From the NCBI RefSeq assembly GCF_015594845.1, contig NZ_JADNRK010000010.1, positions 16,865 to 80,864 on the forward strand: a DNA stretch of 64,000 nt. Reading direction: 5' to 3'. Below, one piece after another: positions 7,623-17,486 of this stretch (positions within the stretch are counted from its first letter, which is position 1; each line of letters opens with the position of its first letter). The notes beneath the pieces were generated by a model. That model worked only from the letters and a program-made list of their open reading frames with translations, did no database searches and was not told the origin of the DNA. Both the position numbers and the translations under genes were made by a program. The stretch comes from Alkalibacter mobilis. Its GTDB lineage: Bacteria; Bacillota; Clostridia; Eubacteriales; Alkalibacteraceae.

Positions 7623-9647
7623 TCAACTCTCCTTCTTTTCTTCCATTTCCGGATATTCGATTCGTTGGTGATAAACGCTGTTCAGCACTTTTATGAACAC
7701 TTCTTTGATCGTCTTTATTTCCTTCAAACTAAGATTACAATCATCGAGCATGCCGTCATTTAATTTTTTCTGAAAAATCTTCTCAACCCTATCGATTATC
7801 TTTTCTTCATTTATACCTTGAATACTCCTCACAGCAGCTTCAACAGAATCAGCTAGTGCCAAGATCCCCTCCTCTTTTGAAATGGGTCTGTGCGCTTCAT
7901 ATTTAAATTTATCGATTTCCGGATTTTCTTTGTTTTCAACGGCTTTATGATAAAAGAATTCGATCGCACCATCGCCATGATGTGTAAGAATAAAATTTCT
8001 GATCTCGTATGGTATCTTAAATTCTTTTGCCATTTCATAGCCTTTGGTTACGTGATTTTTTATGATTTGGACACTCTTCTCAGGTGATATATAGTCATGG
8101 GGATTAATGTCACCCATTTGATTTTCGGTAAAATAAACCGGCGACAGACTTTTACCTATATCATGATAGTAAGCGCCAACTCTGACAAGCAAAGAATTAG
8201 CGCCAATTTTTTCAGCTGCATTCTCTGCAAGATTTCCTACGATTATACTGTGGTGATACGTTCCCGGTGCGTTGTTCATCAGTTTCTTCAATAAAGGGTG
8301 GTTTGGATTTGCAAGCTCCATCAACATTATAGGTGTTGTAATGTCAAATGCATATTCCCATATGACCAGGGTTCCTAATGTAAGAATTGCAGAAATAACG
8401 CCGTTTACCGTCCCATAGGCCATATCTATAATTCCGTTTAGACCAAAGTTGTGATTTATCAGATTATACGACCCTATCAATACAAGATTTGTAATTGAAA
8501 CCAGCGACCCTGTTCTTAAGACATCTGCTCTTTTGGTGATTTTTATCATCCCAATAGCACCTATATATCCATTTAAAAGATATAGAATTATTTGGATAAT
8601 ATTCAAATTTGATCCAAATGCAGAAATTATCACAAAAAATACTGTTGTCGTAATAGCCAGTCTCTTGTCAGTGAGTAAAGCTATAGTCATGGCCATCATG
8701 CTGACAGGAACCAGATACGGAGAAAATGCACTTATGGGAATAGTCATCATCACCATGAAAGAAAACATGATCACCACTATGGCAAATCTGCTTTTATCAT
8801 TCAATATGAGAACTTTATAAAATTTTTTGAGATAGATATAGTATATCCCGAATATCGTCACCAGCAGAGTGAACACTCCGATTATCAAATACGGGTCATC
8901 CAGATAACTGTTTCTCATCATATTATTGGAAACCAACAAATCGATTTTTTCTGAAGAAAGTATCTCCCCCTCCTCAACAAGAAGTTCTCCCTCTTCATAT
9001 GTGACTGTTTGCACCTTGCTTCTAGCATCTTCTACTGCTTGCTGAGTCTTCTCAACATCCAATATCATGTTTGGTTGTATAACTTTGTTTATGATTTCCA
9101 TACCCAGAGATTCATTATACAAGTCCCTTTCAGCTATTAAATTTCTAGCTTCTTCTTTTTTTGTCTCCACATCTTGTATATTGATCTCATCAGCATAAAG
9201 TCTGTCCAATGTCTCAAGTACCGCATTTTCGACTTTGTTGATTTCTTCGGAACTCAAACTGTTTAAAGACTCGAAAGCCACATCGGACAAATCCATATAT
9301 CTTGTTCTTAATTGCGTGATTACGTCTTCTGTTAATTCCTGAGATGAGACCACACTAAAAAAACCTTCGATCGTTTCTTTTATATTGGTATTGACATCAT
9401 CTATTTTTGTATATATCTGTTCAACAGATGCCGCTGCTTGAGATTTCAGCTTTTCCGTAGTTTTTTCGTCCACGATCGTTGTAGGTGCAAATATATTTTC
9501 GGTCGCTACATCCCCTTGATCGTAATTATAGTTGGGTGGTAAAGCTAAAAACACCATTATAGCGTAAATCAACAAAAATCCGACCAATGCCGTAAAAATC
9601 TGAATATTAAATTTTTTAGAATTATTTGTCTTTTTTGTTGAATCCAC
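7623..9647 (-). CDS. 7TM-HD family phosphohydrolase (PgpH/YqfF type)
   Basis: Membrane protein with an extracytoplasmic 7TMR-HDED sensor domain, seven membrane helices and a cytosolic HD domain (GTYHHSIIVGNLAENAAE, then YYHDIGK and ILTHHGDG). Homologues such as Listeria PgpH hydrolyse c-di-AMP. The start is uncertain. The frame is open to 9761, but phoH ends at 9622 and there is no suitable ATG between the phoH stop and the first membrane helix. I chose the GTG at 9647 (674 residues, V-D-S-T-K-K...), which gives a short N-terminal tail before the helix; GTG at 9686/9689 or ATG at 9728 are alternatives. The order phoH-yqfF-ybeY is typical of Firmicutes. Confidence 0.9.
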   Translation of the reverse strand: MDSTKKTNNSKKFNIQIFTALVGFLLIYAIMVFLALPPNYNYDQGDVATENIFAPTTIVDEKTTEKLKSQAAASVEQIYTKIDDVNTNIKETIEGFFSVVSSQELTEDVITQLRTRYMDLSDVAFESLNSLSSEEINKVENAVLETLDRLYADEINIQDVETKKEEARNLIAERDLYNESLGMEIINKVIQPNMILDVEKTQQAVEDARSKVQTVTYEEGELLVEEGEILSSEKIDLLVSNNMMRNSYLDDPYLIIGVFTLLVTIFGIYYIYLKKFYKVLILNDKSRFAIVVIMFSFMVMMTIPISAFSPYLVPVSMMAMTIALLTDKRLAITTTVFFVIISAFGSNLNIIQIILYLLNGYIGAIGMIKITKRADVLRTGSLVSITNLVLIGSYNLINHNFGLNGIIDMAYGTVNGVISAILTLGTLVIWEYAFDITTPIMLMELANPNHPLLKKLMNNAPGTYHHSIIVGNLAENAAEKIGANSLLVRVGAYYHDIGKSLSPVYFTENQMGDINPHDYISPEKSVQIIKNHVTKGYEMAKEFKIPYEIRNFILTHHGDGAIEFFYHKAVENKENPEIDKFKYEAHRPISKEEGILALADSVEAAVRSIQGINEEKIIDRVEKIFQKKLNDGMLDDCNLSLKEIKTIKEVFIKVLNSVYHQRIEYPEMEEKKES

Positions 9648-10659
9648 GATGCTGCTTTTCTTCTCTTTGATTTTTATTGTTATCACCACTCGTATTCTTT
9701 TTAATGTTTTCGTATGCTTCGTAGGCATTAATAATCTTTTGTACCAATTTATGTCGTACAACGTCTCTTTGAGTTAAAAACACAAAAGATATCCCTTCTA
9801 TGTCTTTCAAAATTTTCGTTACTTTGACCAAGCCCGAAATCTTTCCTCCCGGTAAATCTATCTGTGTTATATCTCCGGTCACGATAGCTTTTGAGCCAAA
9901 CCCCAATCTCGTCAGAAACATTTTCATTTGTTCGGGTGTGGTGTTTTGAGCTTCATCCAAAATTATAAAGGAATCATCCAGGGTCCTTCCCCGCATATAT
10001 GCCAAAGGTGCAACCTCTATCAAACCTTTTTCCTTCAATTTTGCAAAGGTCTCAGCACCTAGAATATCATAAAGTGCATCGTATAGAGGCCTGAGATATG
10101 GATCTACTTTGTCCTGAAGATCCCCCGGTAAAAATCCCAGGCTCTCACCAGCTTCCACAGCAGGTCTCGTTAAAATGATCCTGCTTACTTCCTCTCTCTT
10201 GAATGCTTTTACCGCCATTGCCATTGCCAAATATGTTTTTCCGGTTCCTGCCGGTCCAATTCCAAATATGACTTGATTTTTTTCAATGGCTTTTATATAT
10301 GACTTTTGTCCCAAGGTCTTGGGCATGATTTTCTTGCCTCTGGCCGTGTAGCATACGATCTCGTTTAAACTCTCAAGATCTACTACTTCCCCTTTTTCCG
10401 CCAAATCTATTATATATCTTAAACTTTGTTCATCAACCGGTCTTTTCGCTTCGATCATTTCTATCAAAGCTTTAATTACACTTTCAGCTTTAGCCAAATC
10501 AACTTCATCGCCCGTAAGTTTAATGTTGTTGTCTCTTGTATTCATTGTTATGTTCAGTCTTTTCTCTATTTCCTTTGCATGTTCATCAAATTTCCCATAC
10601 AATTTCATAACGGTCTCAGCATCATTGACAATTATGTTCTTTTCCGCAGCTATTTCCAA
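9622..10659 (-). CDS. phoH: PhoH family ATPase (PhoH-like)
   Basis: Predicted cytosolic ATPase linked to RNA metabolism; it commonly precedes ybeY. 345 residues. An N-terminal KH-like region is followed by a P-loop domain: Walker A GPAGTGKT at 135-142, Walker B-type IILDEAQN, and the GDITQIDLPGG block. The C-terminal tail is hydrophilic and rich in Lys, Asn and Arg. The start is TTG at 10659, supported by an AGGAGG seven bases upstream; no ATG fits. It is the first gene of the phoH-to-recO operon. Confidence 0.95.
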   Translation of the reverse strand: MEIAAEKNIIVNDAETVMKLYGKFDEHAKEIEKRLNITMNTRDNNIKLTGDEVDLAKAESVIKALIEMIEAKRPVDEQSLRYIIDLAEKGEVVDLESLNEIVCYTARGKKIMPKTLGQKSYIKAIEKNQVIFGIGPAGTGKTYLAMAMAVKAFKREEVSRIILTRPAVEAGESLGFLPGDLQDKVDPYLRPLYDALYDILGAETFAKLKEKGLIEVAPLAYMRGRTLDDSFIILDEAQNTTPEQMKMFLTRLGFGSKAIVTGDITQIDLPGGKISGLVKVTKILKDIEGISFVFLTQRDVVRHKLVQKIINAYEAYENIKKNTSGDNNKNQREEKQHRGFNKKDK

Positions 10660-10694
10660 ACAACGTCCTCCTAAAATAGAATTTCAATAAGATT

Positions 10695-10724
10695 ATATTA
10701 ACACATGAAGGAGATTTATTCCAA
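10695..10724 (-). promoter_or_regulatory. Probable promoter of the phoH-recO operon
   Basis: On the minus strand, -35 TTGGAA (10719-10724), 18-base spacer, -10 TAATAT (10695-10700), about 35 bases ahead of the TTG start. Confidence 0.6.
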
Positions 10725-10732
10725 TATAAACA

Positions 10733-10758
10733 AAAGCTACCGAATTAACGGTAGCTTT
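10733..10758 (-). terminator. Intrinsic terminator after yqeY
   Basis: Perfect 10-bp stem AAAGCTACCG / CGGTAGCTTT with a 6-base loop; on the minus strand it is followed by TGTTTAT. It closes the rpsU-yqeY transcript. Confidence 0.85.
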
Positions 10759-10764
10759 CAATGC

Positions 10765-11211
10765 TTACGCATTTAGAATTTCTTTGACGCATTTGTTGAT
10801 AAGGGCACCATCGGCTTTACCTTTAACTTTCGGCATTACCGCTGACATGACCTTACCCATGTCTTTAACTGATGTAGCACCCACTTCATCGATGGTATCT
10901 GACACGATCTTTCTAACTTCTTCTTCTGTCAATTGCTTTGGGAGGTAATCCATCAAAATTTCCAATTCCTTCCGGGCCTGATCCACAAGATCGTCCCTTT
11001 GAGCCTTTTCGAACTCTGACAAAGAATCTTTTCTTTGTTTGACCTGTTTGGATATTACCCCCAACACGTCTTCATCAGAAAGTTCTGTCTTGTTGTCCTT
11101 TTCATTTTGAAGTATCGCAGCCCTGACCATGGTTATGGTCGCTTTTCTAATACTGTCTTTCTCTTTCATTGCTGTCTTCAAATCTGACATCAATTGATCT
11201 TTGAGTGACAT
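10765..11211 (-). CDS. yqeY: GatB/YqeY domain-containing protein
   Basis: 148 residues, all alpha-helical YqeY domain, similar to the tail domain of the GatB amidotransferase subunit. It starts MSLKDQLMSDLKTAMKEKD and contains LEILMDYLPKQL, both family landmarks. The biochemical role is not established; linkage to rpsU is conserved in Firmicutes and is seen here (11-base gap). Confidence 0.95.
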   Translation of the reverse strand: MSLKDQLMSDLKTAMKEKDSIRKATITMVRAAILQNEKDNKTELSDEDVLGVISKQVKQRKDSLSEFEKAQRDDLVDQARKELEILMDYLPKQLTEEEVRKIVSDTIDEVGATSVKDMGKVMSAVMPKVKGKADGALINKCVKEILNA

Positions 11212-11222
11212 TTTATCACCCC

Positions 11223-11405
11223 TTATCTTACTTTCTTATTTCTCTTTCTGGCCGCCTCGGATTTCTTTTTCCTTTTAACACTTGGCTTTTCGTAATGCTC
11301 TCTCTTTCTAATTTCAGACATTACCCCAGCCCTGGCAGTTTTCTTTTTAAATCTGCGAAGTGCATTTTCCAATGACTCGCCATCTTTTATTTTAACTTCA
11401 GACAT
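11223..11405 (-). CDS. rpsU: 30S ribosomal protein S21
   Basis: 60 residues, highly basic, with the S21 pattern ([22 protein letters not shown], then a Lys/Arg-rich tail). It binds the small subunit near the anti-Shine-Dalgarno region. It has its own strong promoter at 11482-11511 and is followed by yqeY. Confidence 0.98.
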   Translation of the reverse strand: MSEVKIKDGESLENALRRFKKKTARAGVMSEIRKREHYEKPSVKRKKKSEAARKRNKKVR

Positions 11406-11481
11406 TTTCCACCCTCCCCTCTACTACAATAATGCAACAGAAATAGTAATAGTTTTGTAGCGGGTATTTACAACAACTAGT

Positions 11482-11511
11482 ATTATATATCAGCATCATG
11501 ACTTCTGTCAA
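11482..11511 (-). promoter_or_regulatory. Promoter of rpsU-yqeY
   Basis: On the minus strand, consensus -35 TTGACA (11506-11511), 18-base spacer, consensus -10 TATAAT (11482-11487). Confidence 0.85.
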
Positions 11512-11535
11512 TATAACTGTTCAACTTTGAACCTA

Positions 11536-11877
11536 TTAACCTGGAGGCCATGAGAGACTTCTTCCACCGAGCAAATGATAATGCAAATGGTCCACTGTCT
11601 GACCACCGTTTTCTCCACAATTGTTGACCAATCTAAATCCAGAATCTACTATGCCAAATTTAACAGCAAGCCTGTTTGCTATGATGTGGATTTCGGATAT
11701 TATGTTGTTCCCTGCGGATACCGTCAATATTGATTCATAATGTTCCTTGGGTATGATCAAGACATGGATCGGCGCTTGAGGATCTATATCCTTGATAGCT
11801 ATTATGTTGTCATCCTCATAAACAATTTCCGCAGGTATTTCTTTTCTAGCTATTTTACAAAACAAACAATCTTCCAT
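11536..11877 (-). CDS. HIT family nucleotide-binding protein (HinT-like)
   Basis: 113 residues, a purine nucleoside phosphoramidase-type HIT protein. The histidine triad is His97-x-His99-x-His101 (DHLHYHLLGGRSLSWPPG), at the extreme C-terminus as in HinT. CLFCKIARKEIPA near the start carries the N-terminal Cys pair of this subgroup. It is the last gene of the prmA-rsmE-mtaB operon, 11 bases after mtaB. Confidence 0.95.
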   Translation of the reverse strand: MEDCLFCKIARKEIPAEIVYEDDNIIAIKDIDPQAPIHVLIIPKEHYESILTVSAGNNIISEIHIIANRLAVKFGIVDSGFRLVNNCGENGGQTVDHLHYHLLGGRSLSWPPG

Positions 11878-11888
11878 AAAAATCCTCC

Positions 11889-13193
11889 TTAGTTCACTAT
11901 TTTTCCAAATAGGACCCCATTATTGATCCTGCATAATTCAACTTTTAAGATGCGAGACTCGATATTTGCATCCGAACATGCCTGAACTGTCAAATAATTC
12001 TTTGTGTGACCTTGAAATGTATTAGTTGCATCAGACACTTCATGTTCAAATAGAACTTCTACCACATTGCCCAGATATTGTTTTTCATAATCAGCTTTCA
12101 TCTGTTTTGCCAATTCCATCAAAGTTGCACTTCTTTGATCTTTAACTGTTTCATCGACCTGATTTTCATATTCAGCCGCTGGAGTGCCTTCCCGTCTAGA
12201 ATATTTAAAAACATGCATGTCAGAGAATCCTATCTTTTTAACAAACTGAAGAGTTTCTTCAAAATCTTCCTGGGTTTCTCCCGGGAATCCTACCATTATA
12301 TCTGTAGTAATAGAAGCGTCCGGATAAAACTTCCTTATGTTCTCTATGACTTTCATGTATTCGTCTTTATCATATTTTCTTTTCATGTCTTTCAAAGTTT
12401 TTTGTGATCCGCTTTGGAGCGAAATGTGAAAATGATCACACAACTTGCCTATAGATGTTAATTGCTCAACAAATTCTTCAGTCAATACAGTCGGTTCCAA
12501 TGAACTGATCCTGATTCGATGGAGATCTTCCAATGTATCCAGCTTTTCAAGCAACCCCATCAAATTTATATTGCCAAGATCTTTTCCATATTTGGAGATG
12601 TTTATTCCTGTAAGCACCAACTCAGTATTGCCGTTTGCTATCATTCTTTTAGCTTCTGAAATAATATTTTCAGGCCTTCTACTTCTCACGGGACCCCTTG
12701 CATAAGGTATAATGCAATAAGTACAAAATTGATCGCAGCCTTCCTGGATTTTTATAAATCCTCTCTCACGACCATGGATATGATTGATTTCCAGTTCCTC
12801 GTATTCCCTAATCTTCATAATATCCTTTACTGCATTGATCCTCAAGCCTTTTGATACGGCTTCTTCAATATACGAGATTATTTTATGCCTATCGTTGTTA
12901 CCGATGATCAAATCTATCTCCGGCATTTCCTCCAATTTTTCACTTGCAGTCTGAGCGTAGCATCCGCAAACTATGATAAAAGCCTCCGGATTATTTTTTT
13001 TTGCACGTCTTATCATTTGCCTGGATTTTTTATCACCCAGATTCGTCACCGTACAAGTATTTATTATATATACGTCAGCCTTGTCATGAAAATCTATGAT
13101 TTGATAGCCTTCACTTTCAAGCAACTCCATTATTGCTTCACTGTCATATGTGTTTACTTTGCACCCCAAAGTATGTATGGCGGCTTTTTTCAT
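11889..13193 (-). CDS. mtaB: tRNA N6-threonylcarbamoyladenosine(37) methylthiotransferase MtaB
   Basis: Radical-SAM enzyme that converts t6A37 of tRNA to ms2t6A37. 434 residues. The N-terminal methylthiotransferase domain binds one [4Fe-4S] cluster through Cys11 (GCKVN), Cys47 and Cys78 (VCGCYAQ). The radical-SAM motif is Cys153-x3-Cys157-x2-Cys160 (GCDQFCTYC). A TRAM domain follows near residue 375. It lies between rsmE and the HIT gene, as in many Clostridia. Confidence 0.95.
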   Translation of the reverse strand: MKKAAIHTLGCKVNTYDSEAIMELLESEGYQIIDFHDKADVYIINTCTVTNLGDKKSRQMIRRAKKNNPEAFIIVCGCYAQTASEKLEEMPEIDLIIGNNDRHKIISYIEEAVSKGLRINAVKDIMKIREYEELEINHIHGRERGFIKIQEGCDQFCTYCIIPYARGPVRSRRPENIISEAKRMIANGNTELVLTGINISKYGKDLGNINLMGLLEKLDTLEDLHRIRISSLEPTVLTEEFVEQLTSIGKLCDHFHISLQSGSQKTLKDMKRKYDKDEYMKVIENIRKFYPDASITTDIMVGFPGETQEDFEETLQFVKKIGFSDMHVFKYSRREGTPAAEYENQVDETVKDQRSATLMELAKQMKADYEKQYLGNVVEVLFEHEVSDATNTFQGHTKNYLTVQACSDANIESRILKVELCRINNGVLFGKIVN

Positions 13194-13206
13194 TTAATTC
13201 CTCCCA

Positions 13207-13941
13207 TTACAGTTCGTATCTATACACCAACATCGCCATCAGCGCCATGGCTGCGGTTTCCGTTCTTAATATTCGTTTTCCCAAGCTAATGGGTTTTCCC
13301 TCACATTGCTGCAGCTTTGCTATTTCTTCCGAAGTAAATCCACCTTCTGGTCCTATAATTATACCTATTGAGCCAGGTCTTTTGTTTTCTTCCATTAAAT
13401 CCTTCAATGTCACGGATCTTTCATTTTCGTATGCCACAAGCTTTAGATCATCATTCTTTATTTTTTCAATCATTTTCTGAAAACTCAATATCTCGGTCAC
13501 TTCAGGAATCATTCCTCTGCCGGATTGTTTTGCAGCCTCCATTGAGATTTTATTCCATCGTTGAATCTTTTTATCTTTATCAGAAGGCAATGATACCGTT
13601 CTTTCAGTGATTACTGGAGTGATTTTGTCTACCCCCAGTTCCACGCATTTTTGTATCGTCGTATCCATCTTATGACCTTTTGACAAACCCTGATACAAAG
13701 TTACACGAACATCCATTTCTGCATCATTACGTATTGAATCAACAATAGACAGCAATGTTTCCTTTTTATTGATTTCATCAATTTCACAAATATAATCGTT
13801 GGATTTCCCATCACAGATCACAACCTTTTCCCCGACTCTCATTCGCAAAGATTTGGAAATGTGCATGTGATCTTCGCCCGTGATGGTTATTCGACCGGAT
13901 TCCAAATCGATAAAGCTTTCATCTATAAAAAATCTGTGCAT
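13207..13941 (-). CDS. rsmE: 16S rRNA (uracil(1498)-N3)-methyltransferase
   Basis: SPOUT-fold methyltransferase modifying U1498 of 16S rRNA. 244 residues. It begins MHRFFIDESFID with a PUA-like domain. The knotted SAM site is visible as IGIIIGPEGGFTSEEI and SLGKRILRTETAAMALMAM at the C-terminus. It starts 7 bases after prmA and is followed by mtaB. Confidence 0.96.
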   Translation of the reverse strand: MHRFFIDESFIDLESGRITITGEDHMHISKSLRMRVGEKVVICDGKSNDYICEIDEINKKETLLSIVDSIRNDAEMDVRVTLYQGLSKGHKMDTTIQKCVELGVDKITPVITERTVSLPSDKDKKIQRWNKISMEAAKQSGRGMIPEVTEILSFQKMIEKIKNDDLKLVAYENERSVTLKDLMEENKRPGSIGIIIGPEGGFTSEEIAKLQQCEGKPISLGKRILRTETAAMALMAMLVYRYEL

Positions 13942-13948
13942 ATCACAC

Positions 13949-14890
13949 CTATTTCTTTCTGGCCACTACTGAGGCCCAGTCATTCAGCTTTTCAATTTCA
14001 ACGATTTCGAATCCCTCTGCGGTAACCTTGTCGACGACATCATCGAGTTTATCGATTATGATTCCAGAAGAAACAAAAAGTCCGCCCTTTTTGAGAAATG
14101 GTTTTATTTGATCAGTCAGGTTTATTATCACTTCTGCCAAAATGTTTGCAACTATCACATCAGCCTGCTCATCTATTACATCCATCAAGTCACCTTCCCT
14201 GACTTCGATCAGATTTTCAAGGTTGTTCTTTTCTACGTTTTCGCGGGCTACCTTGACTGCCATTGAATCCAAATCGACAGCTATGACTTTTTCACACTTT
14301 AACTTTCCTGCAGCCAACGCAAGGATTCCGGATCCACACCCAATGTCTATAACGACATCTCCAGCTTTAACGTATTGCTCAAGATTTCCGATGCATAGCT
14401 GAGTCGTTTCATGAAGTCCTGAACCGAACGCCATACCAGGGTCGATTTCGATTACCAGATCTCCTTCTTCCTTATAATAATTCTCCCAAGTGGGCTTGAT
14501 AATAAAATTATTTCCTACTTTAACCGGCTTATAATATTTTTTCCATGAATTAGACCAGTCTTCCTGATTTACTTCAGTTATCGTAAGCTCACAACTTCCC
14601 GGGTTCAAACCACACGAAGGCAAAGTCTTCAGTCTGTCTAATATGGAATTGATTTGTTCAAAATAATCAGTGGTCTCGTTCAAATAGCCCTTTATTATCG
14701 TAGTTTCAGGATCCATTTCCAACAATGATTCGTCATAATAATCCCAATTTAAAGGATTGTTTTTTTTCATGATAAACAAGTCGTTCGGCGATTCTATAAC
14801 AACTCCCTCCGCACCTTCTTCATAAAAAATATTTGATACAGCTTCTTCGGCTTCAGGTGTTGTCTTGATTTGAACTTCGATCCACTTCAT
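13949..14890 (-). CDS. prmA: Ribosomal protein L11 methyltransferase
   Basis: Methylates lysines and the N-terminus of ribosomal protein L11. 313 residues. The N-terminal substrate-recognition domain is followed by a Rossmann SAM domain with GMAFGSGLHETTQ and VIDIGCGSGILALAA, then the catalytic-region motif VANILAEVI. It is first in the prmA-rsmE-mtaB-HIT operon and has a clear promoter 43-71 bases upstream. Confidence 0.96.
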   Translation of the reverse strand: MKWIEVQIKTTPEAEEAVSNIFYEEGAEGVVIESPNDLFIMKKNNPLNWDYYDESLLEMDPETTIIKGYLNETTDYFEQINSILDRLKTLPSCGLNPGSCELTITEVNQEDWSNSWKKYYKPVKVGNNFIIKPTWENYYKEEGDLVIEIDPGMAFGSGLHETTQLCIGNLEQYVKAGDVVIDIGCGSGILALAAGKLKCEKVIAVDLDSMAVKVARENVEKNNLENLIEVREGDLMDVIDEQADVIVANILAEVIINLTDQIKPFLKKGGLFVSSGIIIDKLDDVVDKVTAEGFEIVEIEKLNDWASVVARKK

Positions 14891-14932
14891 TTTAGCGCCT
14901 CCATTTGATTTCCATAAGTAATATCTACGGTA

Positions 14933-14961
14933 ATTATATTAAATAAACTCTCCAAAATCAA
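14933..14961 (-). promoter_or_regulatory. Promoter of the prmA operon
   Basis: On the minus strand, -35 TTGATT (14956-14961), 17-base spacer, consensus -10 TATAAT (14933-14938). Confidence 0.75.
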
Positions 14962-14995
14962 CAAATGCAATTTTGGCATAACTAACATTATAATA

Positions 14996-15688
14996 TTAAA
15001 ACATCATATTGTAAATTAAAATCAACAACATCATATGAACAGGATAATAAACATAGAAAAATCCCTTGGGCAATTTTATACTTATTTTAATCTTTGAATG
15101 TATTAGAAAGACCGCCAGAACAGAAAAAATTTGAATGCTCGTAAAAGCATATAATACATTGTATCCGTTGATATGCAACCTTATCATCTGATAAGCCAAA
15201 GTTAAAATCAAGATTAAAGTCGACTGGCATACTGGACTTGAAAAAAGATAAAATACCAAAACCATTCCAATTCCGTATAAACCGTAATCAAATGTGAAAC
15301 CAAGATATTCAAGTACTATTAAAGGAATAACCACTGATGTCAAACTTATCAAATATTTTTTATTATCGATCAAATACAAAAAAAACAGTGAAAAGAAAAA
15401 AGTAAAAATAACATTTTGGTAACGCGGGTTGCCATAGATGGCCATTGAAAACAAATAAAATGGCACGATGGATAAAACCGCAAAGCCTCCTAATCGGACA
15501 AGGTATCTTTTTATATTGCTTGTATGTTTAAATCCCAAGGCTATATGATAAGCAAATATCGGAAATGCAATCCTTCCGATTATTCTAAAAAGTACTTGAT
15601 TGGGAAAAAATAATGCGCCTGTATGATCTATGGTCATTGCCGCCACGGCAATTAGTTTTAAAATATCATTTCGTTTGTTTTCGTTCAA
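14996..15688 (-). CDS. TraX family integral membrane protein
   Basis: About 230 residues with seven or eight membrane helices. The N-terminal NDILKLIAVAAMTIDHTGALFF and FRIIGRIAFPIFAYHIALGF blocks match the TraX family, which includes the F-pilin acetyltransferase and many uncharacterised Firmicutes proteins. The substrate is unknown. I start it at the TTG at 15688 because an AGGAGG lies seven bases upstream; the frame is open to an ATG at 15715 without a ribosome site. It is convergent with nothing and divergent from the ACT gene, sharing a 155-base intergenic region. Confidence 0.8.
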   Translation of the reverse strand: MNENKRNDILKLIAVAAMTIDHTGALFFPNQVLFRIIGRIAFPIFAYHIALGFKHTSNIKRYLVRLGGFAVLSIVPFYLFSMAIYGNPRYQNVIFTFFFSLFFLYLIDNKKYLISLTSVVIPLIVLEYLGFTFDYGLYGIGMVLVFYLFSSPVCQSTLILILTLAYQMIRLHINGYNVLYAFTSIQIFSVLAVFLIHSKIKISIKLPKGFFYVYYPVHMMLLILIYNMMF

Positions 15689-15724
15689 ACAAAACCCTCC
15701 TAAATAAGCATGCAATAGATTTTC

Positions 15725-15753
15725 TTTTGATTTTTACAGTTCAGTGGTATAAT
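15725..15753 (+). promoter_or_regulatory. Extended -10 promoter of the ACT-UPF0210 pair
   Basis: TATAAT at 15748-15753 preceded by TGG (extended -10, TGnTATAAT). The -35 at 17-base spacing is only TTTTGA (15725-15730), so the extended -10 probably carries the promoter. Confidence 0.65.
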
Positions 15754-15843
15754 GTTATAAATTTATTATACTTAATTTAGAGCTCAAATGATATAAGCAG
15801 CTCTTTTTTAAAATACACTAGCAAAATCAATCGGAGGTAAAAA

Positions 15844-16113
15844 ATGAAAGTAATAATAACAGTAATAGGAAAAGACAAACCAGGGATCATTTTCAACGTA
15901 TCAAAAATCTTGTTTGAAAATTCTGTAAACATCGAAGATATCAGCCAAACAATCATGCAGGACTATTTTACGATGATGATGTTGGCAGACATGTCCAATG
16001 CCAGTTCAGATTTTAATTCAGTTAAGTCTTTGCTCGAAAAAGCCGGAGAAGATATCGGCGTTTCCATTAAGATTCAGAGACAAGAATTTTTTGAAAGCAT
16101 GCACAATATTTAG
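15844..16113 (+). CDS. ACT domain-containing protein (UPF0237 family)
   Basis: 89 residues consisting of a single ACT domain ([25 protein letters not shown]). ACT domains bind small ligands, often amino acids. In Gram-positive bacteria this small protein is almost always encoded directly before a UPF0210 protein, as here (11-base gap), which suggests it regulates that partner. Streptococcal homologues (GcvR-like) have been studied only slightly. It has a GGAGGT ribosome site. Confidence 0.92.
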   Translation: MKVIITVIGKDKPGIIFNVSKILFENSVNIEDISQTIMQDYFTMMMLADMSNASSDFNSVKSLLEKAGEDIGVSIKIQRQEFFESMHNI

Positions 16114-16124
16114 GAGGAAGTTCA

Positions 16125-17486
16125 ATGACACTATACAATAGTAATATTTTCGAAACCGTAAGAATGACCGAAAAGGAAAACCTTGATATTCGAACTATCA
16201 CAATGGGCATTTCGCTTCTCGATACGATTGATTCTTCCGGTGAAAGATCAAGACGCAAAATCTACGACAAGATCACCACGCTTGCTGAAAATCTTGTAAA
16301 GACCGGTAATCAGATAGAAGAAGAATTTGGGATCCCAATTATTAACAAAAGAATTTCAATCACTCCAATATCCATCATTGCAGCAGCAAGTGATGATAAG
16401 AACTATATTAAATTTGCACAAATTTTAGACGATGCTGCAAAAGAAGTCGGTGTGAACTTCATAGGCGGATACTCTGCACTTGTTCAAAAAGATTTCACCA
16501 ACAGCGACAGAGATTTCATCAATTCCATTGCTGAAGCCCTGAGTGTCACTGAAAGGGTCTGCTCGTCAGTAAACGTAGGCAGCACCAAAACCGGAATAAA
16601 CATGGAAGCAGTAAAAATTATGGGAAAAGTGATAAAAGACGCTGCTTATCTGACCCGGGACAATGACTCCATAGGATGTGCCAAACTTGTAGTCTTTGCT
16701 AATGCGGTCGATGATAATCCTTTCATGGCAGGCGCTTTTCACGGAATTGGACAAGGTGAAGCTGTACTTCATGTAGGCGTCAGCGGTCCTGGTGTTGTAA
16801 AAAGTGCTTTAGAAAAAGTCAAAGGGGAGCCGTTGGACATAGTTGCTGAAAACATCAAGAAAACCGCTTTCAAAATTACACGCGCCGGCGAACTTGTGGG
16901 TAAAGAGGCTGCAAAGCGACTTAATGTTCCATTTGGGATCCTGGATCTGTCATTGGCACCCACTCCTGAAATCGGGGATAGCGTTGCGAGGATCCTTGAA
17001 GAGATCGGATTGGAAAGTTGCGGTACTCATGGTACCACTGCAGCATTAGCCATGTTGAACGATGCAGTTAAAAAAGGCGGAATTATGGCTTCATCTTCAG
17101 TAGGAGGATTAAGCGGTGCTTTTATCCCCGTTAGTGAAGACGAAGGCATGATCAATGCAGTTAAAAATGGCTCTATAACATTTGACAAACTTGAAGCTAT
17201 GACCAGTGTGTGTTCCGTAGGTTTGGACATGATTGCAGTTCCTGGCGATACATCTGAAACCACTATCTCTGCAATTATTGCAGATGAAGCGGCAATAGGC
17301 GTTATAAACAACAAAACCACTGCTGTAAGAATCATTCCCGTACACGGTAAAACAGTAGGCGATATGGCTCACTTTGGTGGTCTGTTGGGCTATGCGCCCA
17401 TTATGAAGTTGAATGATTTTTCTTCTGAAGCATTCATAAACCGCGGAGGTAAAATTCCTGCTCCGGTCCACAGCTTCAAAAACTAG
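16125..17486 (+). CDS. PFL family protein (UPF0210/DUF711)
   Basis: 453 residues, the normal length. Structures of the family resemble the pyruvate formate-lyase barrel, but no glycyl-radical motif is present and the function is unknown. Landmarks are [25 protein letters not shown] and the C-terminal [13 protein letters not shown]. It is co-transcribed with the ACT gene. It ends with a 4-base overlap on the opposite-strand recX, leaving no room for a terminator. Confidence 0.93.
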   Translation: MTLYNSNIFETVRMTEKENLDIRTITMGISLLDTIDSSGERSRRKIYDKITTLAENLVKTGNQIEEEFGIPIINKRISITPISIIAAASDDKNYIKFAQILDDAAKEVGVNFIGGYSALVQKDFTNSDRDFINSIAEALSVTERVCSSVNVGSTKTGINMEAVKIMGKVIKDAAYLTRDNDSIGCAKLVVFANAVDDNPFMAGAFHGIGQGEAVLHVGVSGPGVVKSALEKVKGEPLDIVAENIKKTAFKITRAGELVGKEAAKRLNVPFGILDLSLAPTPEIGDSVARILEEIGLESCGTHGTTAALAMLNDAVKKGGIMASSSVGGLSGAFIPVSEDEGMINAVKNGSITFDKLEAMTSVCSVGLDMIAVPGDTSETTISAIIADEAAIGVINNKTTAVRIIPVHGKTVGDMAHFGGLLGYAPIMKLNDFSSEAFINRGGKIPAPVHSFKN